Assembly: GCA_900470965.1 (NCBI GenBank)
Contig: UCCS01000012.1
Span: 64,234 to 128,233, forward strand
Direction: 5' to 3'
Origin: Hyphomicrobiales bacterium
GTDB lineage: Bacteria; Pseudomonadota; Alphaproteobacteria; Rhizobiales; Rhizobiaceae
Length of the DNA: 64,000 nucleotides
A program made the translations under genes and the position numbers. Shown piece after piece: positions 17,721 to 28,087 of the stretch (the stretch's first letter is position 1; each line of letters starts with the position of its first letter). The notes beneath the pieces were generated by a model. The model saw only the letters and a list, made by a program, of their open reading frames with translations. It did not search any database and was not told where the DNA came from.

Positions 17721-18896
17721 TTAGCCCTCGAAGAATTCCTTCATCCGGGCAAAGAAGCCCGTCGATTCCGGATTGTTCTCCTTGGAGGAGAGTTGCTCGA
17801 ATTCCTGCAGAAGCTCGCGTTGCCGCTTGGAAAGCTTCTGCGGCGTCTCGATCTGGATCTGGATGTAGAGATCGCCCGTCTGGCTGGAACGCAGCACCGG
17901 CATGCCCTTGCCCTTCAGGCGGAATTGCTTGCCGGCCTGCGTGCCTTCGGGAACGGTGACGCGCGACTTGGTGCCGTCGAGCGTCGCTACATCGAAGGTG
18001 CCGCCGAGTGCCGCCGTAGTCATGGAGATCGGCACAGCGCAATAGAGATCGGCTCCGTCGCGCTGGTAGAACTCATGCGGTTTCACCGACAGGAAGATAT
18101 AGAGATCGCCCGCCGGGCCACCGCGAGCACCTGCTTCACCTTCGCCCTGCAGGCGAATGCGGGTGCCATCCTCGATACCGGCTGGGATGTTGACCGAAAG
18201 CGAACGCTCTTCGGTCACACGGCCCTGGCCGTGGCACTTCGGGCACGGATCGGGAATGATCTGGCCGCGGCCATGACAGGTCGGGCAGGTGCGCTCGATC
18301 GAGAAGAAGCCCTGTGCGGCGCGGACACGGCCCGAGCCCTGACAGGTGCCGCACGTCTTCGGTTGCGTGCCCGGTTTTGCGCCGGAACCGGAACAGACGT
18401 CGCAGGTAATCGACGTCGGAACGCGGATTTGTGCCGTCTTGCCGGAGAAGGCCTCTTCCAGCGAGATTTCCATATTGTAGCGAAGATCAGCGCCGCGTTC
18501 GCGACCGCCCGAAGAGCGCTGCCGTCCGCGGCCCCCGCCCATCATCTCGCCGAAAATGTCTTCGAAGATGTCGGAGAAGCCGCCACCGGCAAATCCGGCG
18601 CCACCGCCGAAGCCACCGGGACCGCCCATGCCGCCATGTTCGAAGGCCGCATGGCCATAGCGATCGTAGGCCGCGCGCTTTTGCGGGTCCTTCAGCGTCT
18701 CGTAGGCTTCGTTGATTTCCTTGAACTTGCGTTCGGCGTCTTTGTCATCCGGGTTCTTGTCCGGATGGAATTTCATCGCCAGCTTGCGGAAGGCGCTTTT
18801 CAGCTCTTTTTCATCCGCCGTCTTGGCTACACCCAGAGTTTCGTAAAAGTCCGCTTTTGCCAATTTAAGCCCCGGAAATGGATTTCCGGCTGCCAT
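17721..18896 (-). CDS. dnaJ: Chaperone protein DnaJ
   Basis: DnaJ delivers clients to DnaK and stimulates its ATPase. It has a J domain with the HPD motif in MKFHPDKN, a Gly/Phe-rich region, four CxxCxGxG zinc repeats (the first is CDVCSGSG) and C-terminal substrate-binding domains, full length at about 380-391 residues. The start is uncertain. The ATG at 18896 adds 11 residues that rhizobial DnaJ proteins I know do not have; a TTG at 18863 would give the usual [11 protein letters not shown]. dnaK is immediately upstream. Confidence 0.96.
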   Translation of the reverse strand: MAAGNPFPGLKLAKADFYETLGVAKTADEKELKSAFRKLAMKFHPDKNPDDKDAERKFKEINEAYETLKDPQKRAAYDRYGHAAFEHGGMGGPGGFGGGAGFAGGGFSDIFEDIFGEMMGGGRGRQRSSGGRERGADLRYNMEISLEEAFSGKTAQIRVPTSITCDVCSGSGAKPGTQPKTCGTCQGSGRVRAAQGFFSIERTCPTCHGRGQIIPDPCPKCHGQGRVTEERSLSVNIPAGIEDGTRIRLQGEGEAGARGGPAGDLYIFLSVKPHEFYQRDGADLYCAVPISMTTAALGGTFDVATLDGTKSRVTVPEGTQAGKQFRLKGKGMPVLRSSQTGDLYIQIQIETPQKLSKRQRELLQEFEQLSSKENNPESTGFFARMKEFFEG

Positions 18897-18945
18897 GGTG
18901 AGCAGCCGGATGTCTATCGTCTAGCGTAGGCCGCCAGTCCGCCGA

Positions 18946-20856
<1,911 letters not shown>

Positions 20857-20969
20857 GTCATTCTCTCCTTGAAGCAAGCTGTCGGAACCCCGGTAAGGCA
20901 TTTCCCTGACAGCCCCTTACGGGATGGGTCTACTAAGATTACGCAATCGTGATTGCGGTGATGCGGCGT

Positions 20970-20998
20970 ATATAAGGAGCGGTTTTCTGGACTGCAAG
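20970..20998 (-). promoter_or_regulatory. RpoH (sigma-32) heat-shock promoter of dnaK
   Basis: On the minus strand, CTTG (20995-20998) and CTTATAT (20970-20976) are separated by exactly 18 bases. This is the alphaproteobacterial RpoH pattern CTTG-N17/18-CYTATNT. It lies about 115 bases before the dnaK start. No CIRCE element was seen. Confidence 0.85.
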
Positions 20999-21072
20999 GC
21001 GAGAAATGGCCTGGAATCCAGCAAAACGAATGTGTTGCCTTCAATTTTTACAGTAGCCGGAAAAGGGTCTGC

Positions 21073-21137
21073 TTTGCACCTTCAAACCGTGCAAATCTTG
21101 CATGCCGAGCCTTGCGCGGGACGTGCTCCCGCAAGGC
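21073..21137. repeat. Two hairpins in the PBP-dnaK gap
   Basis: The 314-base gap (20857-21170) holds the dnaK promoter and two inverted repeats. TTTGCAC/GTGCAAA is at 21073-21095. The larger GCCTTGCG(CG)GGA with TCCCGCAAGGC is at 21109-21137 and has a 2-base bulge. Both follow the PBP stop on the minus strand without a clear T-run. They may separate PBP transcripts from dnaK. Confidence 0.5.
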
Positions 21138-21170
21138 GTCTTATCCGGTCTCAATACTGTCTGCTGTCTC

Positions 21171-23480
21171 CTATTGCCCCATGATGAGATCGAGCAGGGT
21201 CGTGCGACGTGGCTGCGCCCCTGATGTTGCCTGCGGTCCGCCGACATCCCCGGGCGGCACCATGTCGTCGTAACCGCCGCCGGCGACATCGGCGGGCGGC
21301 ACAGGGCCGCCATTCACCGGCATCGCCGTCTGCCGCTGTCCGGGTGCCGGCGGATAGCGGTTCAGGTCGGCATTGCCGCCGAAGACACCGGAAATGATGC
21401 TTCCAACCGTAGACGGCTGCTCGGGCGCCGGCTGCGCCTGCGCCATCGGCTGGCCGTTGGCGGGATCGGTTCCAGGGTCGGAGAATGTCTGGCCCATGCC
21501 GAAAAGCGGTGCCGGCGAAAGCCCCTTATGCGCGGCGACCATGAATTCCTTCCAGGCCTTGGCCGGGAGCCCGCCGCCGGTCACCTTCTTCATCGGCGTG
21601 CCATCGTCATTGCCGAACCACACGCCCGTCGTCAGATTGCTGGTGAAGCCGACAAACAGCGCATCGCGCGAATTCTGTGTCGTACCGGTCTTGCCCGCCG
21701 CCTGCCAGCCGGGAAGCTTGGCGCTCGAGCCTGTGCCGCCGTTGATGACGCCCATCATCATCATGTTCATTTCGGCGACGATCTGCTCGGAAAGCACGCG
21801 CGGCGGATTGTCATAGGTATTCTCGTAGAGCACCTTGCCGTCGGTGGTGGTCACCCGGCGGATCACATGCGGGGTCGCCTTGTAGCCACCGTTCATGAAG
21901 GCTGCATAGGAGGCCGTCAGCTCCATGAGCGACACTTCCGAGGTGCCGAGCGCGATCGAGGCATTGGGCTGCAGGTCGGATTCGATGCCGAGGCGGTGGG
22001 CGAGCTTGATCACCTGATCCGGCCCGTCATACATCACAAGCTGGGCGGCCACCGTATTGAGCGACTTTGCGAGCGCAGTGCGGAGCGTCACTTCGCCATT
22101 ATATTTCTTCTCGTAATTCTCCGGTGTCCAGTTGCCGATGCGGATCGGAGCGTCGTTGAAAACGGAATCCGGCGTCAGGCCCTTTTCGAGCGCGGCGGCA
22201 TAGACGAATGGCTTGAAGGAGGAGCCCGGCTGGCGTTTGGCCTTGACGGCGCGGTTGAACTGGCTCGTCGCGTAATCCCTGCCCCCGACGAGCGCACGGA
22301 TCGCGCCCGTACCGTCGATCGAGACGAGGGCGGCCTGCGACGCGTCGAACTTGCCGCCTTCCTTGTCGAGCACATCGACCAGCGACTGCTCGGCCTTCTT
22401 TTCGAGGTTCTTGTCGATGGTCGTATCGACGATGACGTCTTCCTTCACGTCGCCGACCAGCCCCTGCAGCTCGTCCATCACCATATCGGCGACATATTGT
22501 CCGGCGCCCGACCAGTAGCTGCGGGCAGAAGCCGGCGTCTGTGACATTGCCGTCTTGATCTCGCCGTCGCTGATATAGCCCTGGTCGCGCATCGCCTGCA
22601 GCACGATCTGCGCGCGGGCATTTGCGGCATCCGGATCACGGGCCGGCGAAAGGCGGGACGGCGCTTTCACGAGGCCTGCAAGCAGTGCTGCTTCGCCGAG
22701 GTTCACATCGCGCGCCGACTTGTTGAAATAGCGCCGGGCGGCCGCTTCCACGCCATAGGCATTCGAGCCGAAATAGACGCGGTTCAGATACATCGCAAGG
22801 ATCTGGTCCTTGGTATACTTCTGCTCCAGCCAGAAGGAGAGCAGCACCTCCTGCACCTTGCGCTCCAGCGTGCGCTCGGGCGAGAGGAACAGGTTCTTGG
22901 CGAGCTGCTGCGTCAGCGTCGAACCGCCCTGGATCGGCTGGCCGGTCGCATTGTTGACGAAGGCACGCGCCAGCCCGAACGGATCGACCCCGAAATGCGA
23001 ATAGAAGCGTCGGTCTTCGATGGCGATGATCGCTTCCGGAATATAGGGCGACATATTATCCAGCGACAACGCCTCGCCGCCGGTCGCACCGCGGTTGGCG
23101 ATCGCGCTGCCGTCTACGGCGGTGATCTTGACGTTTGGCGGCCGTTCCGGGATTGCCCAGGTGCTGGCGCTCGGCATGCGCGAACCATAATAGAACACGA
23201 GCCCGGCAACACCGATGCCAGCCCAGATGCCAAGCACGATACACCAGTAGACGACCCTTCGCAGGAACGCGAACAGGCCACCGCCTTCACGCTCGCGCGG
23301 CTCGGGACGGCGCTTTGCCGGTGCGCGGCGAGGAGCGGGCGATCGCGATGGACGCTTGGAGCCGTGTCGCCCGTCGATGCGGTCGTCGGCATCGAGCGCA
23401 AATTCGTCATCCTCCTCGCGGCCGCCACGGCCGTTGAAGGACGGTTCGATCCTGTCGTCTGATCTGCGTCTGGCTACCAT
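21171..23480 (-). CDS. Class A penicillin-binding protein (1A type)
   Basis: This bifunctional peptidoglycan synthase has about 769 residues. A basic, acidic-patched cytoplasmic tail (1-75) is followed by one membrane helix (about 76-98). The glycosyltransferase domain has the motif E155-DRRFYSHFG and GGSTLTQQLAKNLFLSPERT. The transpeptidase domain has S419-SFK422, SLNT and GKTGTT. The last 110 residues are a Pro/Gly/Gln-rich tail. The frame extends to a TTG at 23525, but the ATG at 23480 is more likely. A CtrA-type box lies about 80 bases upstream. Confidence 0.93.
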   Translation of the reverse strand: MVARRRSDDRIEPSFNGRGGREEDDEFALDADDRIDGRHGSKRPSRSPAPRRAPAKRRPEPREREGGGLFAFLRRVVYWCIVLGIWAGIGVAGLVFYYGSRMPSASTWAIPERPPNVKITAVDGSAIANRGATGGEALSLDNMSPYIPEAIIAIEDRRFYSHFGVDPFGLARAFVNNATGQPIQGGSTLTQQLAKNLFLSPERTLERKVQEVLLSFWLEQKYTKDQILAMYLNRVYFGSNAYGVEAAARRYFNKSARDVNLGEAALLAGLVKAPSRLSPARDPDAANARAQIVLQAMRDQGYISDGEIKTAMSQTPASARSYWSGAGQYVADMVMDELQGLVGDVKEDVIVDTTIDKNLEKKAEQSLVDVLDKEGGKFDASQAALVSIDGTGAIRALVGGRDYATSQFNRAVKAKRQPGSSFKPFVYAAALEKGLTPDSVFNDAPIRIGNWTPENYEKKYNGEVTLRTALAKSLNTVAAQLVMYDGPDQVIKLAHRLGIESDLQPNASIALGTSEVSLMELTASYAAFMNGGYKATPHVIRRVTTTDGKVLYENTYDNPPRVLSEQIVAEMNMMMMGVINGGTGSSAKLPGWQAAGKTGTTQNSRDALFVGFTSNLTTGVWFGNDDGTPMKKVTGGGLPAKAWKEFMVAAHKGLSPAPLFGMGQTFSDPGTDPANGQPMAQAQPAPEQPSTVGSIISGVFGGNADLNRYPPAPGQRQTAMPVNGGPVPPADVAGGGYDDMVPPGDVGGPQATSGAQPRRTTLLDLIMGQ

Positions 23481-23559
23481 CGTGGAGCGGCTGAACCCTT
23501 GCTCTAAGACCGCGCCCCCAGGCAACGGTTTTATCCGATTGAATTATAAATGCGGCGAA

Positions 23560-23574
23560 TTAACGGGCTGTTAA
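23560..23574. promoter_or_regulatory. CtrA-type box upstream of the PBP gene
   Basis: TTAA (23560-23563), seven bases, TTAA (23571-23574) matches the full CtrA consensus TTAA-N7-TTAA. It lies 80 bases before the PBP ATG (minus strand) and 164 bases before the small gene at 23738 (plus strand). CtrA is the cell-cycle master regulator of alphaproteobacteria. Function is inferred from the motif only. Confidence 0.6.
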
Positions 23575-23737
23575 GAACAATACCAATACGGCCAAGTACT
23601 CTCCCTGCCTGCATTTTCTCCGTCAGCCAGCCGTGATTTCCCCGCATGGCTGCCATTCATTGTGAGTGTCACAAAACTGACATATATCGCCGCGACTTCG
23701 CTTCTCCGAAGAAGCAGAGCGCAATATCAGGCAGAAA

Positions 23738-23920
23738 ATGACGATCGATCCCGACAAGATGGACGAAGCTCGCCTCCGCGAAGTCTGGAGCGTGCATGCC
23801 TTTGCGCAGCATTATCGCCTCGACAGGGTGGAGGAGAGCCGGTTGAAGATGCTGCTTGGCCCTTATGCAGAGATGCGTGATCTGCTGGCGACCCAGCGTC
23901 GCACTTCTTCCGGCTGGTGA
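23738..23920 (+). CDS. Small conserved-looking protein
   Basis: This 60-residue charged, helical protein (DEARLREVWSVHAFAQHYRL, then DRVEESRLKMLLGPYAEM) has no domain I can name. Codon use matches the neighbours, and a plus-strand terminator follows at 24023, which supports an expressed unit. The ribosome binding site is weak (aggcag). It is divergent from the PBP gene and shares the intergenic region with the CtrA-type box. Confidence 0.6.
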   Translation: MTIDPDKMDEARLREVWSVHAFAQHYRLDRVEESRLKMLLGPYAEMRDLLATQRRTSSGW

Positions 23921-24022
23921 GGGAACCAATAGGCTTTGCAGCAGTTTTATCGAGAGCGGGACATACCCCTCACGTCCCGCTCAGATCGGCCGTCTCCCCT
24001 CAACACGTGCCGATCGATATCA

Positions 24023-24062
24023 GGCCCGGCGTATCACCAGATACGTCGGGTCCTTTTCTTTA
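24023..24062 (+). terminator. Terminator downstream of the small gene at 23738
   Basis: The stem GGCCCGGCGTATC pairs with GATACGTCGGGTCC, allowing one G-T pair and one bulge, across a 3-4 base loop, and is followed by ccttttctttag. It is about 100 bases after the stop of the 60-residue gene. Confidence 0.75.
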
Positions 24063-24170
24063 GGGGCGATAAGGCCCGCGCTCGCGATAATAATAATCCG
24101 GCCCGCGGCGCCAGCGGTCGCGATAGAGTCGTTCAGATTTTAGATTGTTTTTCAAAGACTTACGGCAGTG
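24060..24170 (-). pseudogene. Possible 3' remnant of an Arg/Tyr-rich protein gene
   Basis: The minus strand encodes RLYRDRWRRGPDYYYRERG followed by PYRP and a stop. This composition is typical of the tails of small exported rhizobial proteins and is unlikely by chance. The open frame is only 36 codons, with no ATG; the best start is a TTG at 24155 with no ribosome binding site. I read it as the surviving end of a lost gene, but a 31-residue protein is not excluded. Confidence 0.3.
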
Positions 24171-24251
24171 TCAGGATGAGCGCAGCTTGAACGGCGATCA
24201 AGGTTTTTCACGAGGCCTTGAAATGTGAAAGGCGGCTTCCGATATAAGGTT

Positions 24252-24450
24252 TCAGAAATCGCAGCCCGGAGATGTTGTGCGCGTTATCGTCGCATCGTTT
24301 CCGCGATCTGGTTGAACTAGCCGTTTACCGGCAGTAAACCTTTCGGGATCACTCTGGCTGTGCACTATCCGCTTCTCCTTTGACCACGGATGTACTGGCA
24401 CTGAGATGAGGCGGATAACGGAAGGCCGGTTTGCCCCGGCCTTTTTGTTT
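24252..24450 (+). ncRNA. Candidate small RNA upstream of the M20 peptidase end
   Basis: In the 580-base gap 23921-24500, CTTGAA (24217-24222) and GATATA (24241-24246) are 18 bases apart, a good housekeeping promoter for this group. About 170 bases further, GGCCGG/CCGGCC (24424-24441) runs into five T. No open reading frame of note lies between. The interior contains short pairings such as GTTTACCGGCAGTAAAC. Predicted length is about 195 nt. Confidence 0.45.
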
Positions 24451-24463
24451 GCAGATTTCGGAT

Positions 24464-24501
24464 GGCGTGCCGCGCAGACCGCGGGCACGCCTTTTTTATT
24501 T
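24464..24501 (+). terminator. Second plus-strand terminator before the M20 gene end
   Basis: GGCGTGCC (24464-24471) pairs with GGCACGCC (24484-24491), with additional GC pairs inside, and six T follow. It would back up the terminator at 24424-24446 and insulate the convergent peptidase gene. Confidence 0.75.
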
Positions 24502-25889
24502 CAAGCCTTCAGTGCGGCAAGGATGCGCACCCAGGAGCGGATGCCCTTGTGGTAGGAGGCGAGCTCGTACTTTTCGTTCGGTGAATGGATACGGTCGTCG
24601 GAGAGGCCGAAGCCGACGAGCAGGGATTCCATGCCGAGCATTTTCTGAAAATCTCCGACGATCGGGATCGAGCCACCCATGCCGATGACAATGGCAGGCT
24701 TTGGCCATTCATCGGAAAGCGCGTTGCGCGCCTTGGTTAGAACAGGCGAGTCATAGGAAAGATGAATGGCCGGCGAGGCGCCATGCGGATGGAACTCGAC
24801 CGAGCAGTCGGCCGGGATCTTCGAGCGAACGTAGTTGCGGAAGCTTTCACGGATCGCTGCCGGATCCTGCGTACCGACGAGGCGAAAGGAGACTTTCGCC
24901 GATGCCTTTGCGGCAATGACAGTCTTGAAGCCTTCACCGGTATAGCCGCCCCAGATGCCGTTGACCTCGGCTGTCGGGCGCGCCCAGGTGAGTTCCAGGA
25001 CCGAGCGGCCCTTTTCGCCCGAGGGAATGGAGAGGCCGACTTCGCCGAGGAAGTTTTCCGCTGACTTGCCGAGCGCCTCCCAGGATGCCTTGATGTTGGC
25101 GGGCGTTTCCTCCACACCGTCGTAGAAGCCTTTAAGTGTAATGCGGCCGGTCTCGTCATGCAGGCCGGCAAGCGCTTCCACGAGAATATGGATCGGGTTG
25201 GCGGCGGCACCGCCGAACAGGCCGGAATGCAGGTCGCGGTCGGCGGCCGTCACCACGATTTCTTCACCGACAAGGCCGCGAAGAGCAGCCGCGATTGCCG
25301 GCGTATCGCGATCCCACATGCTCGTGTCGCAGACGAGGGCGTAATCGGCCTTGAGCTCAGTGGCATTGGCTTCGAGGAACGGCTTCAGCGACGGCGATCC
25401 GGACTCTTCCTCGCCTTCGAAAAGGATGGTGACGCGGCAGGGAAGCGCGCCGTTGATCTCCTTATAGGCGCGGCAGGCCTCGACGAAGGTCATCAGCTGG
25501 CCCTTGTCGTCGGCCGTGCCGCGGCCGGTCAGGATCTTGCGGCCGTTGCCGGCATCCTTGATGGCCGGATCGAAGGGGTCGTTTTCCCAGAGCTCGATCG
25601 GATCGACCGGCTGCACGTCATAGTGACCGTAGAACAAGACGTGGGGCGCATCAGCCGAGGCACCTTCGTGATGGGCGACCACCATAGGGTGGCCGGGCGT
25701 GTCGCGAACCGAGGCATCAAAGCCAAGCGTCTTGAGATAGGCTGCCAGCCACTCGGCTGCCTTGCGGCATTCGGCCTTATAGGCCGGATCGGTCGAGATC
25801 GACTTGATGCGCAAGAGCTCGAACAGCTTTTCGAGGCTTGAATCGAGATTCTTGTCGGCACGCGCAAGGATGGGATTTAGTTCGGTCAT
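24501..25889 (-). CDS. M20 family metallopeptidase (dipeptidase type)
   Basis: This 462-residue zinc exopeptidase has the metal-binding H-x-D in FYGHYDVQPVDP, the bridging aspartate in RGTADDKGQ, the catalytic glutamates in LFEGEEESGSPSL, and an inserted dimerisation domain (about 200-360). It resembles the M20 dipeptidases that hydrolyse short peptides in the cytoplasm. I used the ATG at 25889 because aaggag lies 6 bases before it, although the frame extends to 25952. Confidence 0.92.
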   Translation of the reverse strand: MTELNPILARADKNLDSSLEKLFELLRIKSISTDPAYKAECRKAAEWLAAYLKTLGFDASVRDTPGHPMVVAHHEGASADAPHVLFYGHYDVQPVDPIELWENDPFDPAIKDAGNGRKILTGRGTADDKGQLMTFVEACRAYKEINGALPCRVTILFEGEEESGSPSLKPFLEANATELKADYALVCDTSMWDRDTPAIAAALRGLVGEEIVVTAADRDLHSGLFGGAAANPIHILVEALAGLHDETGRITLKGFYDGVEETPANIKASWEALGKSAENFLGEVGLSIPSGEKGRSVLELTWARPTAEVNGIWGGYTGEGFKTVIAAKASAKVSFRLVGTQDPAAIRESFRNYVRSKIPADCSVEFHPHGASPAIHLSYDSPVLTKARNALSDEWPKPAIVIGMGGSIPIVGDFQKMLGMESLLVGFGLSDDRIHSPNEKYELASYHKGIRSWVRILAALKA

Positions 25890-26020
25890 TTCCGACTCCT
25901 TCTGAAATTTGGCCGGACGATAGACCCAATCGGCTGCGGTTTCGAGCGTCAAATTTCAAGATGTTATGTTGGCACCAAATGCTACAATAGATAAAGTAGT
26001 GACATTAAATGCAATTTACG

Positions 26021-26044
26021 GTTATTTAGCACAATCTAAATAAC
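26021..26044. promoter_or_regulatory. AT-rich inverted repeat before the MHYT gene
   Basis: GTTATTTAG (26021-26029) and CTAAATAAC (26036-26044) are perfect complements with a 6-base spacer, 31 bases before the MHYT start in a notably AT-rich stretch. It could be a regulator site; no T-run follows. Confidence 0.45.
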
Positions 26045-26075
26045 ATCGTGCAGAGGTCGACTTTCGAGGTGACGA

Positions 26076-27167
26076 ATGTTCTCGGTTATTGCCTGCATCA
26101 GGGATAATCATGACTGGCGGCTGGTCGTTGCCGCTGTGATCGTCTGCCTCGTTGGCAGCCTGACGACCATGCTCCTTCTTTTCCGTGCCCAGGAATGCGA
26201 TGTCGGCCAGCGAAAGCTCTGGATCGGCACGTCAGCCTTTGCCTGCGGCGTGGGTGTATGGGCAACGCATTTCATCGCGATGCTCGCTTATGATGGCGGC
26301 ATGCCGATCAGCTACGATCTGCGCCTTACCTTTCTCTCGGTATTCCTGTCGATTTTCGGCTCCTGGGTGGCCATACTGATCGCGTCGGAGGGCAGGACCG
26401 GCTATTCCCTTGCTTTTAGTGGCTTGCTGATGGCGCTTGGCATCACGGCGATGCATATGACTGGCATGCAGGCGATCGAGGCCCCGGCCGTCATCGTCTA
26501 TGATGCCTTCACGTCGGTCGTTGCTTTCTGCTCCTGCGCGGTTCTGGCGACGGTAGCCTTCCTCGTCTTCTTCCAGTTGAAAGGCATGAAACGCTTCGCC
26601 GCCTCCTCCGGCGCCTTTGTGCTGGCGATCTGCACGCTGCATTTCATCTCGATGAGCAGCATTACGCTGGTGCCCGACCCAACGCGCGAGGTGCCGGCGA
26701 TGGCGCTCCAGCCCGAGGTTCTTGCGGTGATCGTCATGGTTGTCGCAACCGGCCTCATCCTCATGGCCTTCGGCGCAGTCTTCCTCGAAAGCCATCTGAC
26801 CGATCTTCGCGGCCTTGCCAACGTTTCGCAGGAGGGCCTCGTCATCCTGCGCGAAGGCAGGATCATCGACACCAATGAGCGCTTCCTGACCCTGTCTGGC
26901 TGGAAGCTTGCGGAACTCACTGGCAACATTCCCTCTGCCGTCCTGGCTCTCATCCATGTTGGGCAGGAGAGTGATCACCGGGAAATGCTGCTGATTGCCA
27001 AGGACGAGAGGGAGATCCGTGTCGAGGTCGTCACGCGGCGGATCGTCTATCGCGGGCGCCATTGCGATGTTCTCGTCGTTCGTGACCTCACCCAGCACAG
27101 GCGCGCCGAAGAGATGAGCGAGCATCTCGCCCATCATGATGTTTCGCCAGGCTCTGCAGGTCGCTGA
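26076..27167 (+). pseudogene. MHYT-PAS signalling protein truncated before its GGDEF domain
   Basis: The 363-residue product has seven membrane helices with MHYT-type motifs (MAMHMTGMQA-like at about 125-135, LHFISMSS at about 188-195), then a PAS domain (about 245-345). It ends at HLAHHDVSPGSAGR. HLAHHD is how the GGDEF domain normally begins in MHYT-PAS-GGDEF-EAL proteins, so the diguanylate cyclase and phosphodiesterase parts are missing. A short out-of-frame segment downstream ends IFGMPRPR, like the end of an EAL domain. It may still be made as a membrane sensor without output. Confidence 0.8.
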
Positions 27168-27246
27168 GCTAGAGTGGGCGCAGATTTTCGGCATGCCGAG
27201 GCCCAGGTAATAAAGCTCAAGCGCAACCGCGCCGCCCTAGAGCGAT

Positions 27247-27678
27247 TCAGAGTGCCTTGGCGTTGTTGATGAGGCGCCGGATATATTCGAGCATCAGCTC
27301 CCGCTCGAAGACTCGAAAGCCCTTGAAGAGCGCAAGATCGGCCTCGCGTGCCGTATCGATGGCCTCAGCCTCCATCGCCTTGGCTTTCTCGGAGAGGAAG
27401 ATCAGTTGGGCGCGTTTGTCGGTTGGGTGTGGGCGCCGCTCGATCAGCCCGTCGCGCACCATGCGGGAGAGCGTGTTGGCCATCGTCGCTTGTTCGATAT
27501 CGACGCGCTCCAGAAGCTGCTTCTGGGTGAGCCCGTCTTCGGCCCAAAGTTCCAGAAGTATGGGGAACTGGCCGGGAGAAAAACCGAGTCCTGCCGCGCG
27601 CTGATGTAGCGAGCGGGCAAAACCCTTGGCCAGCTGGCTGGCAAGGTAGGCACCGGAATCCATTCGATTAAATCCCAT
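27247..27678 (-). CDS. MarR family transcriptional regulator
   Basis: This 143-residue winged-helix dimeric repressor has the recognition helix region GLTQKQLLERVDIEQATMANTLSRMVRDGLIERR (about 57-90) and the wing HPTDKRAQLIFLSEKA. Ligand and targets are unknown. It lies downstream of the small RNA at 27788-27939 and divergent from polA, the same order as in Sinorhizobium meliloti. Confidence 0.92.
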   Translation of the reverse strand: MGFNRMDSGAYLASQLAKGFARSLHQRAAGLGFSPGQFPILLELWAEDGLTQKQLLERVDIEQATMANTLSRMVRDGLIERRPHPTDKRAQLIFLSEKAKAMEAEAIDTAREADLALFKGFRVFERELMLEYIRRLINNAKAL

Positions 27679-27787
27679 GATTGTAAATTAGGCTCAAAAT
27701 CGTGCAGTAGACAATGCAACAAATCGCATACGATCCATCAAAACATATGCGGCAAGCTCTTAAATTTTCGAGAGGTGAAGCGCCTGG

Positions 27788-27939
27788 CTGAAAAACAAAG
27801 CCGCCATGGCCTGGAGGATGGCCATGGCGGCTTGAAAATGGGGACAAAGGCCCGGAGAGGGGGATGAGGCCTTTGTCCAAGCCTGACGCGGCGGGGGACA
27901 AGCCGGCTATCAGACCCGCGGCGCGATCAAACGCCGGTA
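27788..27939 (-). ncRNA. Alpha-r7 (Smr7C-like) small RNA
   Basis: The minus strand has CTTGAA (27969-27974), 17 bases, ACAAAT (27946-27951) as promoter. Three hairpins follow: a GC-rich 5' one; GGACAAAGGCC/GGCCTTTGTCC (27842-27878) with a CCCCCTCTCC loop; and a 14-bp terminator stem (27798-27812 with 27820-27833) followed by TTTGTTTTTC. The predicted length is about 150 nt. The family is trans-acting and known from the polA-marR gap of S. meliloti, which is this exact position. The match is by position and architecture; I could not align sequences. Confidence 0.8.
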
Positions 27940-28087
27940 GGTGTGATTTGTGATTGAGAATGTGGTTTTTCAAGGGAAAGAGAAAAAACCGCCTATTACA
28001 AATTGGTAACAGTTTGGTGAGGCGGAATCTTTTTGCGCACCCAAGTTTATATGGACCTTGAAAGGCCGCCGCGCTATCCATGCTGCC

